64,000 bases of DNA, from assembly GCA_947311845.1 (NCBI GenBank), contig CAMZMU010000048.1, positions 28,482,406 to 28,546,405 of the forward strand, given 5' to 3'. Source of the DNA: Poa pratensis (lineage: Eukaryota > Streptophyta > Magnoliopsida > Poales > Poaceae). Every line of letters starts with the position of its first letter. The first letter of the stretch is position 1. The position numbers and the translations under genes are program-made. The notes under the pieces are model-generated. The model was not told the DNA's origin. It ran no database searches and was given only the letters and a program-made list of their open reading frames with translations. Shown one piece after another: positions 47,701-59,018 of this stretch.

Positions 47701-50446
47701 GATATAACAATATAACCCAAGAAATGGTTGACCCAGCATTACTTGGTAAAATAAAACCAAAAAATTAGTTCCAATGAAATAACAGAACACAAAAGTATAG
47801 TCAATGCATTTATTAGATTGTTCTTATTGTGCGAGCTGTAGTTAGACTGCAGTTAAAAATTTCAGAAACAGAATACACACAAATGCTAACCAAAATCAAA
47901 TCTAGTAAAATCCGTTTCACGTAAATGAGAGATAATTAACATGAGTACTTTCACCTGGGGCCTGGAACAACAATTTTGGCAGCACGCAACCATCGGCCCT
48001 GGCACTGTCTTGATGTACCTCGCCGACGAATCTGAAGACAATGAAGAAAAAACGAAGGAGGGCAAAAGTTAAGCATGCATTAGAGCTAGCAAAAATAACA
48101 AACGCAGAGCTGACATAATTAGATGCTAGCAAAAGGCAACAGTTTTCCCAAATATAAATGCTTGCTTATACAATGAGTCCAGATCGACATGGCAGAAATT
48201 ATGTACAATATGATATGAAAGCAGCAGAAACACTTACATTAAAGTTAGGCAGACTACATATAGGCTCCATAAGCAAAGGATGACAATTGCATGAGCGACG
48301 CACAGTGTTAGCTTGGCACAATATAAGCAGGATTAGGAAGACAATAACCTGCAGCTGGCCAGACAAATAAAATAAATCAGAAATCCCATTTACTAAGTTA
48401 GTTGAGGAAACAAATCAATGTTGATTCTTTGGTATAAAAGAGAATATGGGAGTAACATTTTAAGCGTACATATATTTGGTTTAACAGCAGGATCTCATGA
48501 TAAACATAGTTCAGTTTAGCTAGTGTTTAATAAAAACGTGTGCTATCGCAAAACCTGAATCCATATAACTGAACCGAAAAATGGAGATGGGGAAAATATG
48601 GGAGCTAATCCAAACATGTGTGTATGACACATGCAGAACACATTGCAAGCAGCTAGACTGTAAACTCGAGTTGCTGTCATTAATTTGGCTAAATACCGGG
48701 AGAAAAGAGAAACTATTGAGTAAACAACAGAGAGGTATGCCATGGATTACTCTCCCACTGCAGGAGTTTCGTCGAACACCTTGTAAGCACGGATAGAGTA
48801 GAATATACACAAAGAAAGATTAAGATTTGTGTGGGTACCTGCAAGAGGGTCCTGTTGCTGCATCTACTAACCACAAGAGAGGAGTGGGAGATGGAACACA
48901 ACACCAGAAGAAACCTGGCGACGGGGAGAGTAATGGGGGTTGTGACAAACAAAAACTTCTACACAATGGTTCTGGTGGTGTTTCATACTGCTGAGGATGG
49001 GGAAGGTGGAGAGAGAGAGAGACAAAGAGGGGAGGAGGAGCAAGAACCTGTAGGTATCCTTGGAAGAAGAGGCGGAGGAGGGCAGGCTATTGCACTGCTG
49101 ACCGGCGTCCTCGGTGACGATGAAGAGGCGGAGGAGGCCAGGCAGTCTAGCACAATGCATCGAAGACGTGCACGACGGACAAAGATCCACCTGGTACTCT
49201 TCCCGCGACAGATCGGCGCAGGGCGATACATGGAAATTCCACAAGCACTTTTGTTCCAATCATCCACCGTCTCCATCCATTGGATGATTGCTAGTGCAGC
49301 CTGTAGATCATACATGCATGGTGGGTAAAAAGGTTAACATGTTTCTGGGCAAGTGCAAATAATACACAAAGTAAGCCAACGAATCTAGACAGCACCAAGC
49401 AAGAAATTAGCACTACCAAGAATTGTTTATCTCACATGTGACTCGCTCTAACACTTTAGGATTACACCATCATACCAATCTGAAATCACTCACGGGAAAA
49501 GAAAGAAACTGAGAACAAGAGGAGGCGAGCCATACCTATTGTCGATCCGCTGCAGGCTGCAGCAAGACAAATTGGTTCATGAGAAGCAAAACATCATGCT
49601 GCAAAGCAAGAAAAACTAAACCGTGAGGAGATGGCCTTGATAACCTGGGGATCTGCTGCACGAAGAAGTGGATCAAGAGAGAAAGAGTGAAACCTGGCCG
49701 TTGGTGGATGGAGCTGCGGCCCGGATGAACAACGGGTCGGAGAGCAGTAGCGCGGGAACAGTTCGCGCTTCTGTCCTATTCCCCACGCGATCCTTCAAGC
49801 TGGGCATAGCGGCGGGAACTCGGGGAGACGGAGGGACAGGCGGAGGGCTAAGAAGACGATGGTGTGGCATCCTGGCGTGGCGCGGTGGTGCCGGCGCAAA
49901 GGGAAGGAGGACGGAAAGGGATCGAGGAGGAGTGAATCGCGCTGGGGGATTGGGTGCGGCGGGGGCTGTGCGAGCTGTTGGCTGCGCTCCTCTTCCCGGA
50001 CACCAGTCGCTCCTCCCAGCGACGGCACGGCGCGCGGCGGCGACCACGAGCGACGGCCACGGCTTGTGACGATGGCTTGGCGGCGGTGTGCGGCGAGGCC
50101 GGGGGAGCGGCGGCAGGGTGAAAGAGAAAGGGGATCGGCAGGCGTGCGAGGACAGTCCGGCGTGCGAGGTCGTCTCCCGATGGTCCCGATACTACCCCTC
50201 AAACATACACCACGACGGCGCAGGAAAGAAGAGGGTCGAAAGGAGCTGCTACCGCAAAACGGACTCTTTCTCTGTGTAGCGGGACCGGCGATGTCTGGAC
50301 CCACTGTCAGTGACTGTTGTTCACTGTAAAAAAAGTAACGCAGGAAACGGACGGTCCAGATTCGCGCTGTAGATCGTCGATCCGACGGCCAGAAACTCCA
50401 AACACAGGAGAGAGCTCCTTGAGGTCTCCCGGTTTACCTCTGTGGA
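44771..50446 (-). other. Helitron 5' half with captured gene sequence
   Basis: Continuation of the Helitron after the Gypsy insertion. Most of it is AT-rich and intron-like. Minus-strand exon candidates are 47955-48031 and a piece near 49550-49660 between plausible splice sites. The GC-rich part at 49670-50330 looks like a captured promoter or first exon (proline/serine-rich in several frames). No complete gene can be assembled with confidence. The element's TC end is at 50446. Confidence 0.45.
47955..48031 (-). pseudogene. Captured 77-bp exon candidate
   Basis: On the minus strand ttgtcttcag precedes, and gtgaaag follows, a 77-bp open segment reading FVGEVHQDSARADGCVLPKL and LFQAPG. The good acceptor and donor, in the same strand as the Helitron, make it a likely captured exon. 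No family is recognised. Confidence 0.4.
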
Positions 50447-50745
50447 TATGTGAACTAGAAGTGTAGAGTTTGGGTCCCTCTTACAAACTTGGCATAGCCC
50501 ACAACTCAGTCATCTAGGCAGTACATGTACGGACAAATGTTTAATTATGGCTCCCGCTTACAAAGTTGACATAGGCCGCAATGAGTCATCTAGGCAGTAC
50601 ATGCACGGCTAATGTGGTAGCGAGCTGCGGCGAGATCACGGCCGACAATTATCCAATATCACACGACAACGACGACCGGTCTTGATTATTTCTCAAGCTG
50701 CAATATGGCATGACCAAACCTCAACCCAAAATGCAAAAGGTAATC
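50447..50745 (+). repeat. Tandem repeat copy B, right part
   Basis: Resumes the copy cut at 12467. It holds 'tcatctaggcagtacatg' twice (50510, 50585) and 'ccggtcttgattatttctca' (50675), then passes directly into 'agctgcaatatggcatgacc', which in copy A follows the host gene. Copy B therefore lacks the gene. Confidence 0.65.
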
Positions 50746-50904
50746 TTCCACATACCATGATAATCGCACAAACACATCTGGGGTCGCTATACTGACATAA
50801 AGTCTACTAGTGGGAATCCCTAAATAAGGTTGATTAATAATGTGGTAGCAAGTCTTGTTTATCGTGCTGGCGATGAGAAATTCCAGCTCTTAAAGAAGCA
50901 AAAT
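50746..50904. other. Unassigned sequence left of the LINE
   Basis: Short stretch with no counterpart in copy A, B or C that I can see. It ends with agaagcaaaat (50894-50904), the proposed LINE target duplication. Confidence 0.4.
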
Positions 50905-51036
50905 GTGGGAGTGCAGAATATAGCGGGGGAGAACTTTAATTTGAAAAAAGGGCGGCTCCATGGCGACGCGCGACGACTCCGGCGAGATCCCCTCCCGTGC
51001 CTAACTCCGGCCGGCCAGCCTTGCCTCGCTGGTGCC

Positions 51037-54000
51037 ATGCCTGCGACGGGCGAGCCCGCGTCCCCTGCGCTGGCGGGGGCGCCGGAATCCCTGTGCGGGC
51101 GGCGCTGGGCGGACGTGGCCGACGAAGTTGAGGAGGCGGAGGCGGAGAGGCTGGAGCTGGAGCGGCGTTGCTCCTCCCCGGCACTGCCCACCCTAGGTGA
51201 CTTCATGGTGGTAGCAAGGCGCTCGCCGGCCCGGCGACGTTCTCCGGCGCTTGGTCGCGGCGCGGAAGGATCCCCGGCGCTCCGGTCAGCCTCGCGAAGG
51301 AAGACGGCCGCTTGCTCGCTGGTTGCCGGCGGGACCCGTTCGGGACCTGCGCGTGCTGGTCTGGTAGGGGCGGCTGCTGCAGAGAGGTGCTCTGCGGCGG
51401 CTCCCCAGCCGGACCTGGCACGGGCGACCGGCGACGAGGCGGCGGCGACTTCCGTGCGGAGGACGGGGACGGACGATGGCAGGCTCGCGTCCGTGCTGGG
51501 CCCTGGGCCAGCCGCGCCCAACCCTAGGCCCGCCAAGGGGATTCTGGGCCCACGACCCGTGTTAGCGTGGAGAAGCCAGGATGCCAGGATGGGCCAGCGC
51601 AAGGATGTTGGGCCGCCACAGCCCAACGGGCCAGAGGCGGCCTGGCTGTGGATCCGGAAGGGCGTGCGTGACCTAACTCTGGCCAGCGCCGCCTCGTGCG
51701 AGCAGGTAGCACGATTTGGCCGAGCCGCCCGTCGAATCCACCTCGCTAAGCCGCCGCCGCCCCTAGAGCAATCCTTCGCCGCCGCCGTGATGAAGCGGCG
51801 CCGGAGCCCCTCTCCCCGCCGCCGTGAAGCTCGCGTTTCCCCTCCCCCCCGCGCGGCATCCCCACCTCGGTCTCGTGCGCCCTCTCCTCCTCGAGCGCGT
51901 GCATCTCCGCTCCGCGCTCCGGTCGAGCCGTACCGGCCGCCTCCGAGGAGGTCTCCACCCCGCCGTGCCTCAGCCGGCCATGCGCGGGGGAGCCGCGGCG
52001 CGCCGACGGGCCGGAGCCCTCGCAGGCAGAGGACGCCACCTCGCCGTGGGGCTTCCCCGGAGGGTCTTCGCAGGGAAGAAGCGCTACGGGCCGAGCTGGG
52101 CAACCGCCAGAGGCACGACGGACGGGCTCAGGGTGTGGAGGGTTCTTGGCGCACGGACAGGGGCCGCTCCCCTCCTCGCCGGGAGCAGGCTGCCCCCGCG
52201 CAACCGGCGCTGGCTCAAGTGGCCGTAGCAAAGAAGAAGAAGAAGACCAAGAAGAAGAGAAAGCCAGCTGCAGCAGCTGTGAATCCGACAGCGCCACGTG
52301 TATGCCCTAGGCCCTCCATTCTCGAGTTCTACGGGCATGGCATTGATGGCGGCTTCTACTACGTGGACACCGGTGGTATCAAGCTGGCGGCTCCGGCTCA
52401 CATGGCGTTGGTGACGGTGCTTCCGGAGCAGGGCTTGGACCCTTCGGTGGTGATCTCGGCGGAGACCATCCGTTCCGAGCTTGAGGGCTTGGACAGTGGG
52501 TGGACTTGGGTGGTGAGGGAGCGCTCACCGACGGAGTTCTCGGTGGCGTTCCCCACTGCTGAGCTGCTCGCCCACGTGTCCTGGAGTGCTACCATCACGC
52601 TTCCGCACCGCAACATTCGCGTCTCCATCACGCCGTCCGCCATCGACCCGGATGCGCCGCCGCCCCTTGCGGAGGCGTGGATCCGGATCCACGGGATCCC
52701 TGCTGAGCTGCGGAAGGAGGTGGACTACGTGGCCCTGATCTCCCAGGCCGTGGGCCGCTTTGAGGAGGTGGACTTGTGCTCCCTGCCTGGTGATGGCCCT
52801 GTTCGGATTCGGGTCAAGGCCCCGGACCCGAGCAAGCTCAACATCACCCTGCCCACCTTCTACTTCGACGGGGTAGGCAGGACGCTGGTGGTTGAGCTGG
52901 AGTCTGAGGTGGCCCCTCGGGCCAGTCACTCGCCATCTCCTCACACCAGCCCTTCTGACGGCGGGGAGGGGGGCTCCTCGGAGGACGGCCTGTCGGACGG
53001 TGACCCTCACGCCACGGACGCCCGTCCTCCTCCTGCGGCTTCAGCTCCGCCGTCTTCAGCGCCTCCGCCCGCAGGGTCGACAGCTCCTGAGGGCTCCCGG
53101 GTTCAGGCATCTTCGCCTGGACTGTCCGACGCTCCCCCGGCTCCGCCACGGTCCTTTGGGTTCCCGCTCTCACAGTACGGCTCCAACCTTTGTGAGGGGC
53201 CGGGTTCCATGGACATCTCCGGCCTCGTCTCGTCTGCCCTGGGGCGCCAGGCTTCTCCTCAGGTGGCGATGGAGGACTCAGACGACGCGCCGAGTGTGGG
53301 GATGGAGGTCATGGCCCCTGACACCCCGCGCTCCCCGGGCGCGGTCTGGTACACCCGCTCCCCGGGCACCCCGGCAGCTCCTGTCCTGGAGCCGGTCACG
53401 GTCTTCCCCGACACTCCCGTGACTGGCACCAGGGGGCGCCCTAGGCGCCATCGGTCCTCCCCTCCCGCCCCGGACACTCGCCGCCACAGCGCGCGCTTGG
53501 CGAGGGCTAGGACTGGAGGCGAGGCGGTGGAGCCTACTGTCGCGATGGTGGCGTCTCGCCGTCGCGAGGTGCTTGACTCTGGGATTGGTACGTCTCGACC
53601 TACGCCTACCCCTACTCCTCCCCCTCCTCTCCTCCTTCTGGTTCCCGTTTTCGGTTCTCGACTTCTGTTCCGCTAGACCATCTTGCTCAGGTTGCAGGGG
53701 ACTGTGACATTATTTTCCGTGGAGAGCGTGGGCCTCGCCTTGAGCAGATTGCGGCCATCAAGGCTAAGGAGGTCTATGAGGGGGCCCTAGCGGCAGCTCG
53801 TGCTCAGGCGAGCATGAGCGGCAGGGGCCCCCGGCTCCCGCTGACCCTGTGCAGGAGGCACAAGGGTCTGGCAGTGGAGCCCCTCCTAGGCCTGATGATA
53901 CCACAGTTGCTGTGCCTGCTTCCCAGACCGGGAAGAGGCGCGGGAGGCCCCCGAAGTCAGCGTCCCGGCCCTCGACCTCTAGTAGGGCCCAATCGGTCCC

Positions 54001-54037
54001 CCTTAAGGGGACCAACCCCGACATTGTTTCTCAATGA
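51037..54037 (+). pseudogene. LINE ORF1, DUF4283 nucleic-acid-binding protein
   Basis: The chosen start is ATG 51037 (MPATGEPASPALAGAPESLC); the frame is open further upstream, but that part is leader-like. The N-terminal half is Arg/Pro/Ser-rich and probably disordered (RRSPSPRRREARVSPPPRAA), with a lysine cluster (KKKKKTKKKRKP) near residue 400. The DUF4283 core follows (about 52310-52900), with ILEFYGHGIDGGFYYVDTGG and WIRIHGIPAELRKEVDYV. The frame ends at 53676, but the family continues in other frames: DHLAQVAGDCDIIFRGERG (about 53680-53740) and finally an AT-hook KRRGRPPKS (about 53933-53960), ending at 54037. Two single-base breaks (near 53630 and 53830) explain this. ORF1 proteins bind the element RNA. 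Confidence 0.82.
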
Positions 54038-57000
54038 ATGTCCTCACATTCATTTGGAACATGAGGGGGTTTGGGCAGGAGGGCCGCCGCCGCCAGTTGA
54101 TCAATTATCTGAGAGACGAAGATGTGGACATTGTGGGTTTGCAGGAGACGATTCGCCAGGATTTCTCGATCTCAGAGCTAGAGAGCTTAAGCCGCCACAA
54201 GTTCTCGTGGCATTGGCTCCCGGCGACGGGACACTCAGGGGGCATCCTCCTTGGTGCCAAGGAGGATACCTTTGAGATTGAGGATATGGACCGCGGGGAG
54301 TTCTTTGTGAGCATGTTGCTCACCCATAGACGATCGAACCTCCGCTGGGAGGTGATTATTGTCTATGGCCCCGCGGATCACCGGAGGTCCGCTGAATTCT
54401 TAGCTGAGCTCAAGGCAAAGGTGGAGCGATGCCTACCCCTGTGGTGGTGGCAGGCGATTTTAATCTCATTCGCTCCCCTGATGACAAGAGCTCGGATAAT
54501 GTGGACCTCCCTAGGATGCGTATGTTCAACGACTGGATTGCTGACATGGCTCTGAGGGAGATCTCTCGAGTTGGGGCACGTTATACGTGGTCCAACAACC
54601 AGGCCGTCCCGATCCGGAGTGTGCTTGACCGGGTATTAGTGTCGGTGGAATGGGAAGTTGCCTTTCCTCTGTGCTCGCTTCGTGCGGTTACTAGGATTGG
54701 CTCAGACCATTCCCCCCTCCTCCTCTCGTCTGGAGGGGGGCCCCGCCGAGGTCGAACCGCTTCCACTTTGAGGAGTTCTGGCTTGGTCAGCCGGGATTTG
54801 TGGAAGCGGTTCGCCAAAAGTGGGACTTGGCGGTCGCGACTCCCCCCCGCGCCTATAATGCGGTTGACATTTGGCACCACTGTGCTAAGGTCGTGCGCCA
54901 ATTTATGCGGGGGTGGGGCGCGAATTTAGGCGCGGAGGTGCGTAAGAATAAGGCGGACATCCTCGCCCAGATTCAGACGCTTGATATGGCGGCTGACTCG
55001 ACAGGCTTGTCCGCGGATGGATGGTTGGAGCGGTATGCTTTGGAGAACTCCTTGATGGAGATCTACAAAGGCGAGGAGATATTCTGGCGACAGCGTAGTC
55101 GCCAGAATTGGATTCTTCGTGGAGATGCTAATACAGCATACTTCCATGCCATTGCTAATGGTCGCCGTCGTAGGTGCTCTATCCCTTGCTTATGGGCGGA
55201 TGGCCTCCTATTAGAGGAGGCCCAGGACCTTTCCGACCATATATACTCCTTCTATAAGGAGTTATTTACGGAGGGTCCCCGCACGGGAGTGGCTTTGGCC
55301 GCGCACTTCTGGCCCTTAGGGGCCTTAGTCTCGGATGACGAGAATAGGGAGCTTACTCTCCCATTCAGTCCCGAGGAGGTGCGCCGGGCCATTATGGGGA
55401 TGAAAACCAATTCGGCCCCAGGGCCGGATGGTCTCCCTGTATCCTTCTTCCAGAAGTTCTGGGAGTATATTGAGGCGGTGATTATGCCGTTGTTCCAGGA
55501 GTTCTATACTGGGACACTGGTTATGTCCCGCCTTAATTTTGGGGTGATTACCCTAATTCCTAAAGTTGTAGGGGCCACGGATGTTCGTCAGTTTAGGCCG
55601 ATCACGGTGATCAATGTCATCATGCGTCTGCTCGCCAAAGTGTGTGCAACACGCTTGGCGCCAGTTGTGGAGCGCCTGGCTCACCCACATCAGTTCGCCT
55701 TTCTCAAGGGACGATTTATCCATGATGGGATTCTGGCTCTTCATGAGGTTGTTCATGAAGTCAAGACGAGACACCTTAAAGGTGTCTTTCTTAAGCTAGA
55801 TTTCCAGAAGGCATATGATCGTTTGGACTGGGCTTTTCTACGCCAGGTCCTCGAGCGTCGTGGGTTTGACGACGCTTCATATCGTGGATTATGCAGATTG
55901 TCATGTCCGGGAACACGGCCATAAACATTAATGGAGACATTGGCCCTTACTTTAGGTCTTCGCGTGGGGTGAGGCAAGGGGATCCAATTTCCCCCCTCTT
56001 TTTGACCTCGCCGGTGACGCCCTGGCGGCCATCTTGGACAAAGCCAAGACGGCCGGTCACATCTCTGGTGTGGTAGGGCACCTTATTCCTGGAGGTGGGA
56101 TCACCCACCTCCAGTATGCGGACGATACCATGATCATGGTGGAGGGTTCGGAGCTTGACATTATTAATCTCAAGTTCCTTCTCCTCTGCTTTGAGGCCAT
56201 GTCGGGCCTCAAGATTAACTTCGACAAGAGCGAAGTCATGATCATGGGATACTCCCCTGATGAGCGACAGCGGATAGCGGACAAACTAAATTGCAAGTTG
56301 TCTACCTTCCCTGTTACTTACCTGGGGACGCCCATTAGTGATTCTAGGATCCTTATTAAGGACCTAGAACCGGTCACCCAGCGTGTCAAAGCCAAGGCGG
56401 AGCCTTGGCAAGGGCGGTTCACCTCTAAGGCGAGCAAGACTGTCCTGATTGACGCCTGTCTCTCTAGTCTACCGATGTTCCTGATGGGAGTTTATATACT
56501 CCCAGAAGGCACGCACGCCTCATTTGACAGGGATCTCTCACGCTTCTTCTGGCAGGCGGCCAATGGGCGTCAGAAGTACCACATGGTCAAATGGGCGGAT
56601 GTGTGCACCCCCAAAGACATGGGGGGCATTGGTATCCTTCCTCCCGTAAGATGAACGTTGCGCTCATGCTACGATGGGTATGGCGGATACTTAGAGAGGA
56701 GGGGGGACTATGGCTGCAGTTAATCAAAGCGAAATATCTGCAGGGTCGCCCCCTCTTTTCTTGTGACCGCCAGGATGGATCCCAATTTTGGCGATCTATC
56801 CAATCCATCAAGCATGAGATTAGGAAGGGTGTCCGCTTCTCCATTGGTAATGGAGAGGACACCCTCTTTTGGCTGGACCCGTGGCTCGATGGGAGCCCGC
56901 TACAGCATAGGTTCCCTGCTCTTTTTGCTATCAGCGCGGACCCGATGCAGCTTGTGGCTTCGGCAATACCCAATGGGACTTGGAACATCTCGTTCCGACG

Positions 57001-57610
57001 AACATTCGGTATTGCCGAGGCTGCAGCTGGACGGAGTTACGGAGTTTGCTTCCTGAGTCGCTGCCAGGGGTCGTGACCTCGTGTCATGGCACCTGACACC
57101 GTCTGGGACGTTCTCTGTAAAGTCGGCATATCGGAGTCTCTTTAGTACCCCAGTTAGAGCTTGGACCTCCCCACTCTGGAAGTCCCCCATACCGTTAAAA
57201 ATCAAAATCTTCGTGTGGCAGCTTCTTAGGGACCGCCTCCCCTCAGGGGTGGAGGTTCGCAAGCGACAGGGGCCGGGTGATGGGCTCTGCCCCATGTGTG
57301 GGATCCCCGAGACGGGAACCCATATCCTTTTCACCTGCCCCGCTGCCAGGTTTCTATGGAACTTCGTCCACGAGGCGCTGGGGAGAGGCGAGTTCCTAGA
57401 AATCCAGGCGAACCGTACCGGGGAGAGGCGACGCCTCTTCTGGTTGGTGTTCGCCGCGTTGATGTGGACCCTGTGGACGTTCGCAATAAGATGGTGATCG
57501 AGCGGATTTTTCTCCGGCATGCTTCTGACTCGATGTTTAAACTTCTGGCTTTCTTGCAGCAGTGGCACCCGTTGTCTAGGCAGCGGGACAGGGGACAGCT
57601 GGACGCATGA
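54034..57610 (+). pseudogene. LINE ORF2: endonuclease, reverse transcriptase, zf-RVT (frame-broken)
   Basis: The ATG at 54034 overlaps the ORF1 stop (ATGA). The apurinic-type endonuclease covers 54034-54720, with FIWNMRGFG, VGLQET, VVVAGDFNLIRSP and GSDHSPLLL. A linker (54800-55380) has NWILRGDANTAYFHAIANGR. Reverse transcriptase (55400-56330) has NSAPGPDGLPVSFFQKFW, LDFQKAYDRLDW, RGVRQGDPISP and the YADD box at 56115-56126. A C-terminal zf-RVT zinc-binding domain (57081-57480) has PIPLKIKIFVWQLLRDRLPS and CPMCG...H.LFTCPAA. The frame changes near 54430, 54770, 55880, 56000, 56640, 57030 and 57480. It would nick DNA and copy RNA at the target site. Confidence 0.9.
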
Positions 57611-57872
57611 TCACTAGACTTGTGGAGACCGCTCGGCGCATCTCCTCGTCTTCTTCCAGCTAGCGCCGAGGGGCTTAGTTTGTTCGCTCTCTTCTGTCTT
57701 TCTTGATGTATCTCTCACACCCCCCCCCCCCCACTTCTTTCTTGCTTATTTCATGTGGGCTTACTTGTGCTGCGCCCCCAGCAAGCGGCCTTTCCGCTCT
57801 TTTGTTTGTAACTGTGTTTGAACTTGCTTGGCATGTTGCTTTATTTATAAAGCGGGGCGAAAGCCTGTTTCG
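57611..57872 (+). other. LINE 3' untranslated region
   Basis: Contains a 13-14 base C run near 57720 and ends 'ataaagcggggcgaaagcctgtttcg'. Plant LINEs use a structured 3' end for recognition by their reverse transcriptase. Confidence 0.6.
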
Positions 57873-57883
57873 AGAAGCAAAAT

Positions 57884-59018
57884 TGAGAGTTCACAACTCA
57901 ATCTCTCATGTCGACATCTTTGCTCGCACTTCTGAAAAGGATTAATATTTGGTTTATATACCCTCCATGCTAGTTATGTGTGTCCTAGATGACGACGTCT
58001 TGGTGGTGGAAACGACGGTTGTATAGAATAAAGGTTAATCAACTACATCTTAATTCCAACATTCTCGTCAGTCTTTTATGCCATGGAGTTTACGGTGGTT
58101 TCGTCTTGCGAATCGATATTTCTTTATTTGACAGATGGTCCTTTGATGTCTCACACTATCTTGGCGCTTGTTGAACATAGGAGCGAGTCAAGAATGTCTT
58201 TATGCGTGGTTCCCCCGTCTCATCCTTTCGTGACCTTGGTCTTCCTCTTCAACAACCCACTGAGAAAACATTGGTTTGACAATATGTTCTGGGAGAGGTG
58301 TGCCCCTCAATAAAATTCATTCATCGATCTTATGTTATCACCTCTTGAGGTGGGAGTCTTATAAGGGATGTCAAAATCTTGGAAATTAATCCAACTTGTG
58401 GCAACTTGATCTTCTGCGGTTGCATTACGTGAGGCATGGAAGAACACTAACATGAGAAGAACAAGCTTAGTCACCCTCATCGCCTAACCATGGATAACGA
58501 CAATCGCTATAATTGTTAATCGTGTGTGATTGCCTGATATGTACTAGTGTAGTTAACTTTGCGCCAGTGAGCGATACAACTTCATGATTCGCTTTTTAAA
58601 AGCAGTGTCGCAAATTATGACAGGGATGCCAAAATATTCGAGCTCTAGACTAGACGACGCTCGTTGCAATGATGCTAAATATTACGAGGCAAGCGAGTCA
58701 GAACGCCGCAATTGGCCTCGTAAATTATAAGGTACGTCTTGATCCCATCCCGCATTGATCCGCTCGATGCCATAGCGAATACACGATAGTACAACCTAGT
58801 TTCTGAACTATGCAGATTACATTGTGCAAGATTACTCGTACGCTTGTTCCTCAAGTTCTAGCGAGGCATGATCAAGGCGGGAAAAGACGGGTTGCTAAAA
58901 TGCTAGAGACGATCTTCCGATGGTAGGGCTACCATGAAATGCTTACAATATATCTTTATTCGTCCCGAGAAGTTTCATATCTACCTTCGAAACATCGCTC
59001 ACCAACGCGTGCATGTTT
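57884..59018. other. Unassigned intergenic sequence
   Basis: No conserved reading frame or element end is recognised. It may be part of an older insertion into repeat copy B/C, because the repeat units flanking it (50745 and 59019) are adjacent in copy A/B at 10700. Confidence 0.4.

Larger units (their letters stand above)
12468..50446 (-). mobile_element. Helitron (reverse orientation), split by nested Gypsy elements
   Basis: Read on the minus strand, the element starts with TC (complement of 50446-50445) and ends with CTAG at 12471-12468. It is preceded by a GC-rich 7-bp-stem hairpin (12480-12495) eight bases upstream, inserted between A and T. This is the canonical Helitron signature. Independent support comes from the flanking repeat: joining 12467 to 50447 restores '..cttaaacatta|tatgtgaa..tccctcttac', which aligns with the uninterrupted copy C at about 61750-61790 and with copy 0. 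Removing the 29.2-kb Gypsy insertion leaves about 8.8 kb. I see no Rep/helicase gene, so it is non-autonomous. It carries captured gene pieces in its own orientation (12862-13551, 47955-48031). Confidence 0.75.
50905..57872 (+). mobile_element. LINE retrotransposon, near full length (7.0 kb)
   Basis: Two reading frames in the LINE order: a DUF4283-type ORF1, then an ORF2 with endonuclease, reverse transcriptase and zf-RVT. The 3' end has 'tttataaagcggggcgaaagcc', a familiar 3' tail of grass LINEs; there is no long poly-A. An 11-bp direct repeat, agaagcaaaat, lies at 50894-50904 and 57873-57883 and is the probable target duplication. Both frames are broken by single-base indels. Confidence 0.85.

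Noticed and set aside
49668..50304. Several overlapping Arg/Pro/Ser-rich frames on both strands in the Helitron
   Set aside because: GC-rich captured promoter or first-exon sequence. No frame shows a conserved motif, so no single coding sequence is called.
50859..52103. 414-residue minus-strand frame opposite LINE ORF1
   Set aside because: It is the complement of a GC-rich, Arg/Pro-rich coding region. It has no recognisable motif, while the plus frame leads into a DUF4283 domain.
57703..58313. Short plus-strand frames after the LINE
   Set aside because: Low-complexity or random composition. No start context, motif or splice pattern supports a gene.
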